Shown here piece after piece: positions 23,740-36,225 of a stretch of 64,000 nucleotides of DNA. Source of the stretch: Apostichopus japonicus (lineage: Eukaryota > Echinodermata > Holothuroidea > Aspidochirotida > Stichopodidae). Location of the stretch: contig NC_092582.1 of the NCBI RefSeq assembly GCF_037975245.1, forward strand, positions 2,309,001 to 2,373,000. Reading direction: 5' to 3'. Below the pieces are notes generated by a model that was not told the origin of the DNA, did no database searches, and worked only from the letters and a program-made list of their open reading frames with translations. Made by a program: the position numbers and the translations under genes. Positions within the stretch are counted from its first letter, which is position 1; each line of letters begins with the position of its first letter.

Positions 23740-24665
23740 CCCTCCTCCCTCCACCATTTTTGTCTTTCTAGTCGGGAAAAAGAACCTGAAATTGAGCAAA
23801 GTGTATGCTTAGATGATTATACTGTGTTGTAACAATCTGTTGCATTGTCATTGAATACAGCTTTTTGGATTAATTTTGGTAAATTTGCGATGCAATTTAA
23901 TTAACTACAATCCTGTAAAAATGCAATTTTTTGACATGGTCATTTAACGATCTATACGGACACCTGTGAAAAGCATTGTCCTACAATCACTTTAATATTC
24001 ATTAGAAATCATGAAAATAGCTTAAAACTCCCACCAAAATCCATCAAAGAAATTGACCATTTTACAAGTCTTAATTCTAGTTTTATTTATGAATAAACAT
24101 TAGCTAATTATGCACATTGATGATGTAAAGTTAAAGAGAGTGACTGCCTAATTTTCTGTAATGTTGTTCCTTTGCTTTATACCGGTAACCTTCATTTCAA
24201 GGAAACTGAACACAGCTTTATGGCCCAAGGTGATTTCTTTAAATATTTCATTGTCTTCTTTGAAAAAGGGGAATGTCACGTTTTTTTAAATGATATATGA
24301 GGGCTTGTAATAAGGGATAACTTAACTTATTAAAGCCTAAAGTAAGAAAATGAGCGCAACACTAGTTTGCACATTTTTAATGAGATTCCCAGAATTATCA
24401 AAACCGTAGAAGGTGTGCCGGTATCTTGAAAATTAAAAGAACTTTTTGACAAATTTCAACAGATTTTGAATGAGAAAAAATAAACACACAACAACTACAT
24501 ACTGAATATGGGGCAAATTAGCTAGGTCACCGTATGGTTCATGCCACAGAATGATACAAAAGTCTACCAATTTTCAAACTTGCAATTTTCATGTGATCTT
24601 CTAATACCAGGGAGACGCCTGTGTGTGAAAAACCTAACGGAAAAGCGTCTAGAACTGATAAAAAA
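23740..24665. other. No recognisable feature
   Basis: AT-rich sequence with no supported gene or delimitable repeat. Confidence 0.45.
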
Positions 24666-24669
24666 AAAA

Positions 24670-25020
24670 CCGGTACCTTCTAGGTAGGATTGCTAGAAAC
24701 TAACGACGAATCTCTTTTAGATATACTTACATTAATAACATATTCAAAAACAACATCTTGACATTTTTATCAAGAAATCTGTAAACTGAGTTCTTCTGTT
24801 TTTTATTCACTATTAACCAAACTGTTAATCATTTGATTGGTTCATTCAAACTGGTACGAACAACGTGAACAGGCGTCATTGGTTATTGGAATTACCACGA
24901 TATTTAATTGGCCATAACTTAATCACTTTGAAGTATCTATTAAGGACTAGAAGGTGAAAAAGTCACACTGTAATTTAATTATCTGGACTATATGTAAACC
25001 TTTATACAGGCAGGCCTATA
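24670..25020 (+). repeat. Ancient diverged repeat, copy 1
   Basis: Resembles 25560-25945 in the same orientation. Shared words include CTAGAAACTAA, AACATCTT, TTTGAAGTAT, and an AAAAAGTCA...CTGT block about 115 bp before the end. Identity is low and indels are frequent. Confidence 0.5.
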
Positions 25021-25555
25021 TTCTAACGTTAGCGCCTCCCATGGAGGATATTAAGGCAGAATTGGGCCAGGTTCACTGGAAATAGGTTGACCGCATACAT
25101 TAAAGGGGTACTTCACAAACATGTCAAGGAGGAGGAGAGAATTGTTTTCTATTTTTTGGGAGGGGGGGGCAGGATGTTCAAGAAGTCCAAATTTTATGAC
25201 CATAATAGATCCAATTTTCAATGAAAAGAACGAACCTATTCACCGTTCCATTGTTTTATTGATCCGGGTATAGCATACATTGTTCATAATTCTTTGTCTG
25301 ACCTAGTTAATAACCAGTGAAGTATATGCCTCCATTGTTATGGAATGAAAGAGAACGATGTATTTGCGATGTTATTAAAGCAAGTTTTCCTGGTTCTTGT
25401 GCATGATATAATTGATCTCAAATGAAAATTGGTGAACCTAACGTTACATCGTTCCTCTTAAGGTTAAATGTTTACTGCCTTTCCATGAAATCTGCCAATA
25501 TCGGCTCTGTAGTGTGATTACGCAATGACAATTTTACATGAATGATATATTCGTC
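25021..25555. other. Spacer between the two diverged repeat copies
   Basis: Starts near a TTAAAGGGGTACTTCAC phrase (25100), which looks like the end of a MITE, but no opposite end was found. A G run lies at 25161-25169. Confidence 0.35.
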
Positions 25556-25559
25556 GCCA

Positions 25560-25945
25560 TGCTATGGTAAGATTTCTAGAAACTAAAAACCCAACACGCG
25601 CGACAGAGATAAAAAAGATAAATGTTTTAAGAAGAAACATGTAGCACTTTGGAAAAGAATATACAGAAGAACTTAAAAACGTTTATGAAATTTCATGAAT
25701 ACAAATTTCAAGTTAAGGTCTGTTTCAAGTACTCGAACATTCAAACAAAAACATCTTAATTCTTTATTTATGAAATATCTCGTCATGGTTACAGGATCAC
25801 TATACGATATAAATATATATATATCTTCATTTAATCAGTTTGAAGTATTTAATGAGGGCAACAATTAAGGAGGTCAAAAAGTCAGTCTGTTATTCTATTC
25901 TCTACATTGTCTGTGTAGAAACCATCCTAACAGGCTTAGGGACTC
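25560..25945 (+). repeat. Ancient diverged repeat, copy 2
   Basis: Partner of 24670-25020, offset about 890 bp. It includes a short TA run (25813-25823). Confidence 0.5.
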
Positions 25946-27505
25946 AGTGAGGTTATTACCCAAAACGTTATATAGAGGGAACATATTTTCGAAAGAGGCG
26001 AATCTATGAAATGGTTATTAATTCGCTCAACCCTTGTATTCCACTATCTAGATATTTAAGCTTATTTAATTCTAGTACGTATGACAAGCGTTCTAAGTTA
26101 GAAATGACGATTCCAAATATTTTTTTATTGGGGGTGGGGTGGGGGTGGTCTAGGTGTAATAAGGACGTCATAACCAATTTGCTCATATGTAAATGTTTCT
26201 TATCTATGTAGATCAAAAACAGATAACTTGCGATGTGTTTTTCTCTCCGTGAGGGAAGTAATTAATTTTCAAGTTCTTTGGATGTTATTTTCTGGTTCGA
26301 ATCCCCCAAGCTGTATGTGATCTATAAGAGTAAACTTGCAGTGGGGGTTCGACCTATGCTTCCACTGTTGTATTTTAATCAATATTGCGCCCTATGGCTT
26401 TGTGTCTCTTTAAAAGACGTATATCGTTTGAAAGAAATCCATATTTTAGCCTCAGTGTATTATTCATAACCATTGATCGCAAATACGACAGCCTAGTGTG
26501 GATGGAGAAAGAAAATATGTAAATAAATTTAAGAACTAAAATAACACTGTTGTCGCTTTTGGATATCACTACGTCACTACATGAAAATACATTTATATCG
26601 TCAACACTGAGATATCAACAGATAGTTTTGCAAAGATGAATTATTACAAGACTGTTTGACCGTTTGGTTCTGTGTTTATCTGACTTAAAATGGTTCTATA
26701 AGTTAACACAGTTTGATCGATGTCGCGCAATCAACCAAACCGGAAGTCAAATGAAAACTGAATGAGTCAAAAGGGTCGTTCCATAGTTCATGTTGAAACG
26801 AATAAACAAAAACAAAAGAAACATGTGTTATATATATATATCAATCAGGTTCATATATTACACAAAAAAAATGTCCAGGGTTATTTAGACTTTTTCCCTG
26901 TTTTCCTATGTAGAGCAAGAAACTTAATAAGGAGCAATCTGCTGTAATTACTTGTAGTAGGATAACCCACAATATATACATAGCTATACTATGTTAGGCT
27001 ATATAGATATCAACCAATTCGAGGCAGTTATTTTTAAAGTAATTTTCTATGTGTAATTCGTCAGAGTTTAGTCTCTTCTATATAACGTATATCTGAAAGA
27101 TTTTTTTGTGTTTATATATTGTATAATGTAGGCCTATTTTAATATTATACGTAGTAATATTTTGTGATACACTAATGTTACTTTCGTAACTGCATTTTAT
27201 GTTAGCTATTATTAGTCGCTTCCTGCAGAATACACTTCCCTAAGAAATTTGTGTTTTTGGAATGAAAAGTAGATAACTTTAATATTGTTTTGTTCGATGA
27301 CACGTAGTATTCACTCAATTTCAGAGTGCAAAGACACCTCTGGGTCTTAGATTAAATAATCATTAATTTAGGTGCATAATTAACGACTATAGCTGTGACA
27401 GTAGAAGCCACTACATGAAATGAACGTGAAGTGGACGCCTTCTTAAGTCGTATTTGTCATATTGTAGACACGTGTAAGAAATATGAAACATGAAACATCC
27501 ACACG
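25946..27505. other. No recognisable feature
   Basis: AT-rich sequence. Opposed open frames at 26004-26216 on both strands are unrecognised and overlap each other. Confidence 0.4.
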
Positions 27506-27510
27506 CAAAC

Positions 27511-27511
27511 A

Positions 27512-27572
<61 letters not shown>

Positions 27573-27621
27573 GTATATATATATGTATATATATATCTAT
27601 ATATGTCTATATGTATATGTC

Positions 27622-27679
<58 letters not shown>

Positions 27680-27707
27680 TATATCTCTATATAGATATAT
27701 GTATATA

Positions 27708-27791
<84 letters not shown>

Positions 27792-27820
27792 TATATATAT
27801 GTATATATATATATATATAT
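27511..27820. repeat. 310-bp TA-rich array
   Basis: TA dinucleotides interspersed with TATG, TCTA and TAGA variants, the longest such array in the window. Tyr/Ile frames on both strands across it are artefacts. Confidence 0.95.
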
Positions 27821-28780
27821 GATATGAAACTATAGAGAATACAAAAATAAAGGTAAGAAATCAACAGGTCTTCCCCTATCTTCAATAAGAATGAGTAGAA
27901 TGGCCTGTGTATTTGAAGTATTTTTAAATAACAACGGCCTTGTGTATGCGGTTGTCCTGATCATAAAAAAATAAAGCACACGTCGTATCTATGTAGAGTA
28001 TATTGTACCCAATTAAACAAAACATGCACAAAAAAGAAAACAAATAAGTATCCTTCAGACATTCTCTTACCGTCTGCCCAACCCTCAAATTTCTGACAAA
28101 AGTACCATATTGTAAATTTGTCATCTGATCAGCCACTGTGGATTTCGCAATCATGTTTAACAACTTGATGTAATACCGCATGGGCTGCGTGTGTGTTCAT
28201 CATACAACATCCACGCATCATTAAAGGCGTATGATTAATATGAAACATTGTTTCGACAAAAAAGAAACCAGCTCTGCATAAAACCGTTTACCATTTTTGT
28301 GATCTATGACTGGTTTCTGTTTTTAACGTTAATAAAAATTTCCCTTGAGACCAGGAAAACGGGTAAGAAGTCTTTCTAGAGGAGTATAGACTGACTATCC
28401 CTTGAGAAAAAATCTAATACATTTAAAAAAGGGTTGGTCGTTGGACAGACGAAAGGCGGTAGGGAATTTGGCGATTTATAACCATGCATCACATTGCTAG
28501 CTAGTGCGTTGAATTTCATCAAGTTATCATTAGGACATAAACCATATTAATAACTAGCGACCTTCGATACAAGATGGGTGGAAAATCCGAAATGAAATCG
28601 TCTTTCGAGATCCGGCTTTAGGAATCACAAATGATTTCGAGTTGGTTAGCATCATGTTTGATATCTAGAGTAAGGCAAAATATGTCACCTAAAACAGAAG
28701 TAGTATTTTTCGATACAGGTGACAAACGCCTACAGTGGAATTTACGACCTTCCTAACCGGTTTCAAACCTCTGGACATAC
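27821..28780. other. No recognisable feature
   Basis: A minus-strand frame of 85 codons (27924-28181) is unrecognised. No repeat was delimited. Confidence 0.4.
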
Positions 28781-28785
28781 AATCA

Positions 28786-28903
28786 GAGTCCATAGCCTAG
28801 TGGTTAGGGTGTCCGCGTACAGAGCGGGAGGCCCCGGTTCGAATCCCGGTGGAGGCTGGAAGTTCTTTCACTGTTCTTTTCCAACTCATTACGATTTTCA
28901 ATT
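28786..28903 (+). mobile_element. tRNA-derived SINE
   Basis: A tRNA-like head (28786-28857) is followed by a short non-tRNA body and a TA/TATG-rich tail. The RNA polymerase III A box TAGCCTAGTGG (28793-28803) and B box GGTTCGAATCC (28836-28846) fit their consensus at normal tRNA spacing. A five-pair anticodon stem and 7-nt loop can be drawn around ACA (28819-28821). The acceptor stem has two mismatches and the T stem one, so this is not a functional tRNA. The 3' part (TTCTTTCACTGTTC...) leading into microsatellite DNA is typical of SINE tails. No second copy occurs in the window. Confidence 0.7.
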
Positions 28904-28958
28904 ATATATATATATATGTATATATATATACACTATTAGTTCATAGTTCTAGTAGTTC

Positions 28959-28990
<32 letters not shown>

Positions 28991-29032
28991 ACATATATAT
29001 ATACATATATATATATACATATATATATATAT
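28904..29032. repeat. (TA)n / (TATG)n tail region
   Basis: Three TA-rich runs separated by short unique pieces, adjoining the SINE body. May be the SINE tail expanded into a microsatellite. Confidence 0.85.
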
Positions 29033-29039
29033 AATTCCT

Positions 29040-30795
29040 CGGTGTAAATTGATATGAACAATCATGCTGTTTTCAAGATGCCATCCAATAAAACTGACAT
29101 AATATTCTTATAATTCTTGAAATCCATTGCACGTGATAGCCTTCAGGCTTTGTTATATACTTCCTTAACCACCAATCAAACAGTCAAAGAGCGTCCTTCA
29201 AATCGACCGTCTTACATCGATAATTCATTTAAAAATTAGATTACTAATCTTCTCAGTGATTGGAAAAGTTGAAATACAATATCAAACAAAATATTTTTGA
29301 AAATCTTCAGTTAACTTAGAAACTAATAAAAAGACACTCTTACAGATTAAGCATCGGCTTAAGAATAAAACAGAATTCCAAAAAGAGATAAACTTTAGTA
29401 CACTTTAAATTTGTCTTAGCTGAAAAGCACGAAAATGATTTGAAGATTAAATATTAATATTGCATGACACTTTGGATGGATTGGATGTGCATATACATAT
29501 ATAGAGGACCCTTTTGCGATCATGTTGCCTCGTAGGCCTTGGTAGTTCACAACCTTGACAAAGACGTAAACTACCGGTTAATAAACAAGTCCCTTTCCGA
29601 TCTAAGAATATTCACGCTGTTTTGTAAGGTTGACGAAAAGTTCAGCTTTATACTCAATACGGCTAAAGGAAATACGTAAACAATAATGATAATTCTTACT
29701 AATGATGGGTTTTTTTGGTCCCGAAACCCCAAACATATTAAACAAAGGGTAATAAAAAACCAAAACAAAATTTGAGGGACATGTCAGGTTATGACATATC
29801 AGACATTTATTTATAAATATAGATGGTGTGTATATATACTATATACGGTTGTATGACAAAGGAATAAACAGGATGTGTTGTTCACCAAGAGATGGGAGTT
29901 CAAAATACTGAGGTTTTCCGTGTCTAAAAGTTTCTACGAATTATTAAGTTCACACGAAGGTTAATCTAATAAGTTTATATTTATCACATTTTTTTAATAT
30001 AAATATAAAACTTCATGACTATTTATGTTAAATATGATGGTAAGTGGGTATTTTCCGTTGAAATTAAGGTGTGTTTGATCAAATGTTTATAAGCACTGGT
30101 AAGCATCCTTCATGCATCACTTATGTATTTCAGTGGAGAATTCGTCTATCGAATATTTATTGATATACTATCAACTCATATTAAAGTGTGGATTCCTAAT
30201 TTGCTTACTGATATCTGATTTCCAAAAAGGAAAAAACAAAATTGTTGACTCGCGATCCAAGGTATAGGCTTCACTTTATCTCTCTTTACAACAGATTTTT
30301 GACCTAATTTTGTCAATGATCATTTATTTCGATTTTTATTATTCGTTAGTTGGTCTTGTCTAGTTTCATTAACAAAAATAATAAAGCAAACTATGAACAA
30401 TTTTGAAAGTTTTATCCAGTCACTTCTTGTATATGAATAATACTGATATGAGAAATGCATGTGTCTGTGCCACAAAATATTGAGCATCGAGCTTAATTTA
30501 TTTATCACTTGCTAATTAAATGTGGCTTTGTGAGGAAGTACCTATGTACAATGTACGTCAGTCTCGTCGGGTGCAAATAATGTTGAGTAGTACTCGGTAT
30601 ATGGTTTTAGTAAATTGTCGATAAAATACAAGAAACCATCCTAAGATTGTATGTTAACTGCTATGATTCCAGCATCTGGTTGCATACACTATAAGCTATA
30701 GGATTGCATATGGCTGTATACGTTCAAATTTCGTGTTGTCCTTAATTTCGCGCATCCCATACCTGCAGTGCAGGTATACCAGCATCACTACCACT
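29040..30795. other. No recognisable feature
   Basis: AT-rich, short unrecognised frames only. Confidence 0.45.
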
Positions 30796-30799
30796 ACAA

Positions 30800-30801
<2 letters not shown>

Positions 30802-30868
<67 letters not shown>
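30802..30868. repeat. (TA)n array
   Basis: Uninterrupted TA dinucleotide run of about 67 bp. Confidence 0.95.
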
Positions 30869-30877
<9 letters not shown>

Positions 30878-31420
30878 CAATCGTTGATGAAGTCACGCAC
30901 TTGATTGATAAATCTAAACCACAGAGCATATTACTATTGCCCTTTAAAAGAACATTTGAGCACAGATGTCTGTTCTGTAGCGTCGCAAATGGTATCGTGC
31001 ATCATCATACACTCTTATATTGGATTTCTATCTCAAAGTATTAACATTGTACTCCATTATCACTGGTGTACCGTTCGCACTTTGTCAAAAGATGACTTTA
31101 AACAAGTTTATGATATACTGACAATTTATCTTGACCCGACAGCAACAACAAGAAAATAGTATCATGCCATCAAACTTTGTTTTCTTTATAAAGAAGACAT
31201 CTATCATCTGTAAAATCAATGTAATTTATTTTAGTTGAATACAATTACTTAGGACACCGGTATTTAAAGGTGCAAATACAGAAATTTATTTTTTTGTTTT
31301 ATTTGGATATAAAAATGTTATTTCAATAACTTAAAATGAAAACATATCGAAATGTAATAACACTATAATAATAATTTTATTATGTTTTCTTATTTATTTT
31401 TTACGTTTTTGTGTTCACAG

Positions 31421-31583
31421 AGTGTCTACCTTAAGATGACTGTCTTCTGGATTTAGTATTGATCTGTTTTTGATTTTGTGATTGGATGAATTGATTGGAA
31501 ACGGAGACAGCAATATATCAATATTAATCATCAAGATGAGGGATCGACGAGAAAGTAGAAAAAGCATCCGAAAAAGCCGCAAG
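31421..31583 (+). other. Candidate 5' exon: acceptor, ATG, 16 codons, donor
   Basis: A T-rich tract ending TTTTTGTGTTCACAG (to 31420) makes a good splice acceptor. All three frames close soon after it, so if this is an exon most of it would be untranslated. From an ATG at 31536 there are 16 codons (MRDRRESRKSIRKSRK, strongly basic) followed directly by GTAGGA, a plausible donor in phase 0. An earlier short upstream ATG frame exists. The product is unrecognised. Signals this short arise often by chance, so this is a hypothesis only. Confidence 0.2.
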
Positions 31584-31769
31584 GTAGGAATATAAAAAAA
31601 TATTAAAAAAATATGTTTTATTTGTGTGTGCATTTTTCATAAAAATCTGATAATATCATACCCCTCGTATGCTTTTGAAAAAAAATGTAACTGAGGATAA
31701 TAAAATGCATTTATCCTTTCATGTTGTCACAGGAGTGTGATGACATTATTTCAAACGGATTTCTTGTAC

Positions 31770-31772
<3 letters not shown>

Positions 31773-31811
<39 letters not shown>
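31773..31811. repeat. (TA)n array
   Basis: TA dinucleotide run of about 39 bp immediately upstream of the candidate Cys-rich exon. Confidence 0.95.
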
Positions 31812-31814
<3 letters not shown>

Positions 31815-31855
31815 AAGTAAAGGTTGTAACTTTCTTAAATTATTTATTTACCCAG

Positions 31856-31975
31856 AACACGCGTTCCTGAACAGTTCTTCAACTTTAAACTTTCTCAATT
31901 GTTCGGTCTGTGCATTTTTCTGCAAAAATGTTCCGAATTGCGAAAGCACGTCACGCTGCGTCAATGAAGGAGAAG
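31856..31975 (+). other. Candidate Cys-rich coding exon (symmetric phase 1-1)
   Basis: A pyrimidine-rich tract ending ATTTATTTACCCAG makes a good acceptor, and GTAAGC at 31976 a good donor; the exon between them is 120 bp. The frame that uses two bases to finish the first codon is open throughout and leaves one base at the end, so both introns would be phase 1, as is common for extracellular modules. It encodes NCSVCAFFCKNVPNCESTSR-C with spacing C-x2-C-x3-C-x5-C-x5-C. The CAxxC-x5-C part loosely recalls the start of PAN/apple domains, but the match is too short to name a family. Another frame gives ATG (31928) plus 16 codons to the same donor. A minus-strand frame (31848-32072) is also open, so the coding strand is not settled. 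Confidence 0.35.
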
Positions 31976-32094
31976 GTAAGCCCTTGCCTTTCGATTCAGA
32001 TATCTTGGTAACGGGTTTCAAAAATATATATTTCTCTTTCCATTTCAAAAGACGCACAGCCATGTTTAGCACTTTAGATGATTACTATTGCTTT

Positions 32095-35000
32095 TGAATT
32101 TGTTTTCCATAGATGCGTAATCGACTTAAGAATCCCTTCTCCGCCCCTGCCCTATACTTCCCACTAAGCGCATGAAGTTCCCATGTTGGAATCTATACTA
32201 TCACTGTGGGGAAGGGGGGGTGTAGTTCTAAAAAGCTTCAGCATTGTCATGAATTTCAGAGTTTAATTTACGGTTTAGTGTATTTCTTGAGAATGCATGC
32301 ACAAATAGATGGCGCTCACAATGTTTTCATGGGCTACAGTTATTGCACTGCAATAAACTTTTCACAATTTCACATTTTTGGGGTGCCAGCATGTTTGTGA
32401 TCATAGATAACACCTTTTGCTGTTATTGAGAGACTTTGATGTCGGATCTGACTCGTACAAAGGGTATATGAGTATTCATACTCAGAAATATAAGTTAACA
32501 CAACCTCAAACAAAAAGCTTAGCGATAATATAGTATCCGCAGCTTTACTAGTTACGGAAAGTGAGTAATAAAAACAAGAGGCAACGTTTGACTTTAGCTG
32601 ATCAATCTTGATATTTCTATCATGTTTTGGAAAGAACAATAGACTGATGAATATTCAGTGTGTACGGGCTCTATTGTTAGCCGATGGGTCCTTAAAGGCT
32701 TTGAAGACTCGCCCCAAATCGCGTGCCGTCCTCTGAAAAGTTAACTTTCCGTTGCTTGCAAGTGAAGTTATCTTCTTGTCGCTGCAAAATGCAGACAGTA
32801 ATGAAACGTGATACCTTGTTATCTTTTATCTGGAGCTGAGATGTCCAACGCTACATGTACACTGTGTTGTGGGTATTGACCGTAGCTGCATGTATTTACT
32901 GAACACTATAGTGTCTAATTACCGACGGTAGCAAGCTGCGTGTGTGTTTTCTGGGATCGATGGTGGTGTCTAACACTTTTGTTACACCTCATCGAAACTA
33001 GGTCAGCTTACCGGCATCAGACGTTTCTTTGTGCGCGAGACTTCACTCCTTTTAACCTTTCAATTATAAATCAATAGCCTCAAATACGAAATGGAATACA
33101 TAAATAAACATGTTCATTTACTTAACCCATGTCGCTGTTTTTAAAAAGGATTTCGCTGAAAATAAATTTTAACCGACTCTAATCATTAATTAATAATTGA
33201 GTAATAAATAAATCGCCACATTGCTTAAACGTCTTCTTGTTGACAGATTCAAATGGCTAGATACATGTGCTAAGAAGCAATATCTAATTTGGTATAAAGC
33301 TCTGATTGCTTGACAAAATTAACATTCTCAGAAATTGGCGAACGAACACAACCAGTGGTTAATTTTGCAGCAAGAGCCACACACACACACGTATAGCGTT
33401 ACATGTGTAGCACGTATAACGTTATATATGTAATATATACATTTCAGTGTATAGATGAAGGCTGCACAGGCATCACACCAAATATGTCTTCGTTAACAAA
33501 CGACATAAGGTTACAGATTATGTGCCTATCGATAGAGATAGAGAACTTGTCACATCAATAAAATGTTCTAGTTCGCAATCATCGTCATGGATTTCTGAGC
33601 TCGTAAACAATACAACTGAGCAACTGTCAAATTAATTAAGAGAACAGAAGCAACATCTGAAAATTATTAAAGTGCACATGAATAACTTCATCGGTAGAAA
33701 AAAAGGGGAGAAAAATTGAAAGATCAATTATTGTTTCATTTTTATTTTCTAAAAAAAAAACATGAACTGCACAAGTGCATTCAAATCTGCATGTCTATCT
33801 CGTTTTGTAAAGGAATAAAACAATTTATCTAAATTCAACAACGCATACGTGTTAATTTCATTTTGACAAATATTGAACAATGAAAGCAGAACACATATGT
33901 TCAGTAAAAACAAGTCATTTGACAGGTTCTTTTGTTTTATATATTCTATTTTCTACCAATTTTTGCATTGATTTTTTTGACAAGGACGAAACATGCAGCA
34001 CAACTGAAGGTACCGTTATTACTATAGTATTAAAAATTGAATAAAACAAACTATGTAAACATATGCTTAAGAATTTCATGAATAAGAAGGGGAAAAATGT
34101 TCTTTTCAATAACTATAGCATGTGATTATTATAGAGAAGCCGACACAAACAGAACCAAGAACCCTCGTATAGGTTTTTTATTTCATATATATCTCTTGCG
34201 AAAGGTTAACCATAAATATTGTACGAAAAATTATAAAAATAATATAGATTATTAATGTGGTTTTATTAAAAATATGTCGCGTCAAAAAGAAGATGAATGA
34301 ATATAATGCTCCAAAAACATTAATTAAAAAACAGAAAGAAAAAGGCTAGAACGGTTTATTTGTGTAGTTGTGGACTGTACAAATCAATAGTGACCAGTTG
34401 ATTTAGTGACCTGTTTCAAGTGTTTCCAGTACGTGGTTATCTTTATAATATCTATCTTTAAAATCTCAAGATCTGAAGTACAACCGAAACAACTAGTTCG
34501 TCTCTTGACTCCTACAATTTATACCCCTCGTTGTGTTGAAACATTCTTAAAATTCTGGAGTGTGTTGTTATATAACCTAAAATATCTCCGTATCTAATTA
34601 TACGGCTTTATCACACCTTGGCTGGCAAGTGACAAATGCTATTAACAACAAACGTGAAACGATTTAAGCATACCGCCATCAGTTAGTAGCAGGCAAAGTT
34701 GATCAATCTAATGCGGATAATCTTATACTGTAGACTATGCTCAAGGAGATTTAAAGGGACCGTATCGTTTCTAATACTTTTTGGGTAAGGTCTTGTGATG
34801 TTTCTGTTTCAATCTGAATCAATAGAGTGCTACACTTGAAATACCACCGCTTTTATCACGTGACCACAGCGGTGTTGCAAGGGGACAAGCACGGCGCGAC
34901 TAAAGGATATACTTGTACTCTTTATGTAATCGTGATACTCTAATAGACACACTACTGTCATAATCACATAGTAATAGTCTTAATGTGTTTGTGCGTTTGT

Positions 35001-36225
35001 TTTGTATTCTGACTGAGGACTTGAACAAAAGAATTCCAGTTCCTCGGTTTATTTCTAAAGAATCACAATGTCCTCGCAAGAATTATATTGTTAAGGAGTA
35101 TTGTTAAGATTAGGGTACATGGATTTGAACAATGAAAAAAAAAACAATGGGGTCATCGGCCTGAATGTAAAACACAGCTGTGTGTGTGTGAGAGAGAGAG
35201 GGGGGATGGGGGAGTGGGGTAGGAGGAAGCATGGGGCGCCATAAATGTTCTATTATATATAAGCGTAACACTGTAATATACAGACACCCATTCCTTATAA
35301 TCATATGGTGATTGTTTTGACTGTAAATCTTGTCAATGGAATCGATTGAAGTATAATTTTAGTTCTTTTTTTCATTGAGTAATCGAAATAAACGATGGTT
35401 CCAATAGCCAAACTATACGTTCCTTAAAAAAAACTTGGATACCAGACTGTCTGATCTACAACAGTCGGAATTTGGCTACCGAATTATAAATGATATAGAT
35501 GTTTGAGAAGTTACAAGTAATGGTTACTAAAATTCAACTTACAAGGCGGAAGGAAAAAAAATAAGCAACAAACTTTGGACCCTTCGTAAGTTTCAATTAC
35601 ATTGACAAGAGTTTGTTATCTCTTAATGCAAATAAGTGTTACGACCAAGTCAAGTTCTCTCGCGAGTATTATTGAAAGGTTATTGTCCAATTTCCTTTTC
35701 AAAAGTCTTATTAATTACTTCTCTCTAAAGGTAATCGAAAATTATTATTCGATAAAGAGGAATCGCAACTGACGTTATGTAGGGGTACAACGCGTATCTA
35801 TTTCCGCGATTGTGACATATGTGCTCAGAGATTGAATGCGACAGGCTACCGTAATGATATTTCCTTCACTTAATTAGGTAATGATATTTCGAGATGATCG
35901 ATAAGCTAGGCTAGTTATCCTACCATGTTGTTGTGATGCATACTACATAAAAGCCAACTATAGTGTGAAAGTAAACACGTAAATGTGTTATCTTGTTCCA
36001 TTTATGACCACTAAAGTCTGTACGGCGCAAATTGCTTAGATGGGGTTGTTTACTACAGTGGGTTCCACGTAGGCCAGTATGCTTTTCAGGTGTTCACGGT
36101 AACATGAGATCTTTTGTTTTTGGTACTTTCTTATCGTTTTACTGACCGCATATGTTCGAAATTGCATAAACTTTACTATTATTACAAGCATTTTACTTGT
36201 AGTTTTCCCTATATATGAAATCAAG
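32095..36225. other. No recognisable feature
   Basis: AT-rich sequence. There is a plausible acceptor at 33447 before a short open segment with two Cys codons that stops at 33558, overlapping an AATAAA hexamer; it is too weak to call. A GT/GA microsatellite lies at 35175-35220. Confidence 0.4.

Noticed and set aside
27483-27885. Long Ile/Tyr open frames on both strands (also at 2546-2959, 28849-29034, 30696-31044, 49508-49827, 56336-56693)
   Set aside because: They are translations of (TA)n microsatellites, open in every frame with no stop possible.
28786-28857. Functional tRNA gene
   Set aside because: Mismatches in the acceptor and T stems and a SINE-like 3' body make a SINE head more likely.
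33448-33560. Acceptor-like site followed by an open segment with Cys codons, ending at a stop that overlaps AATAAA
   Set aside because: No partner exon and only weak signals. Such combinations are expected by chance in this much AT-rich DNA.
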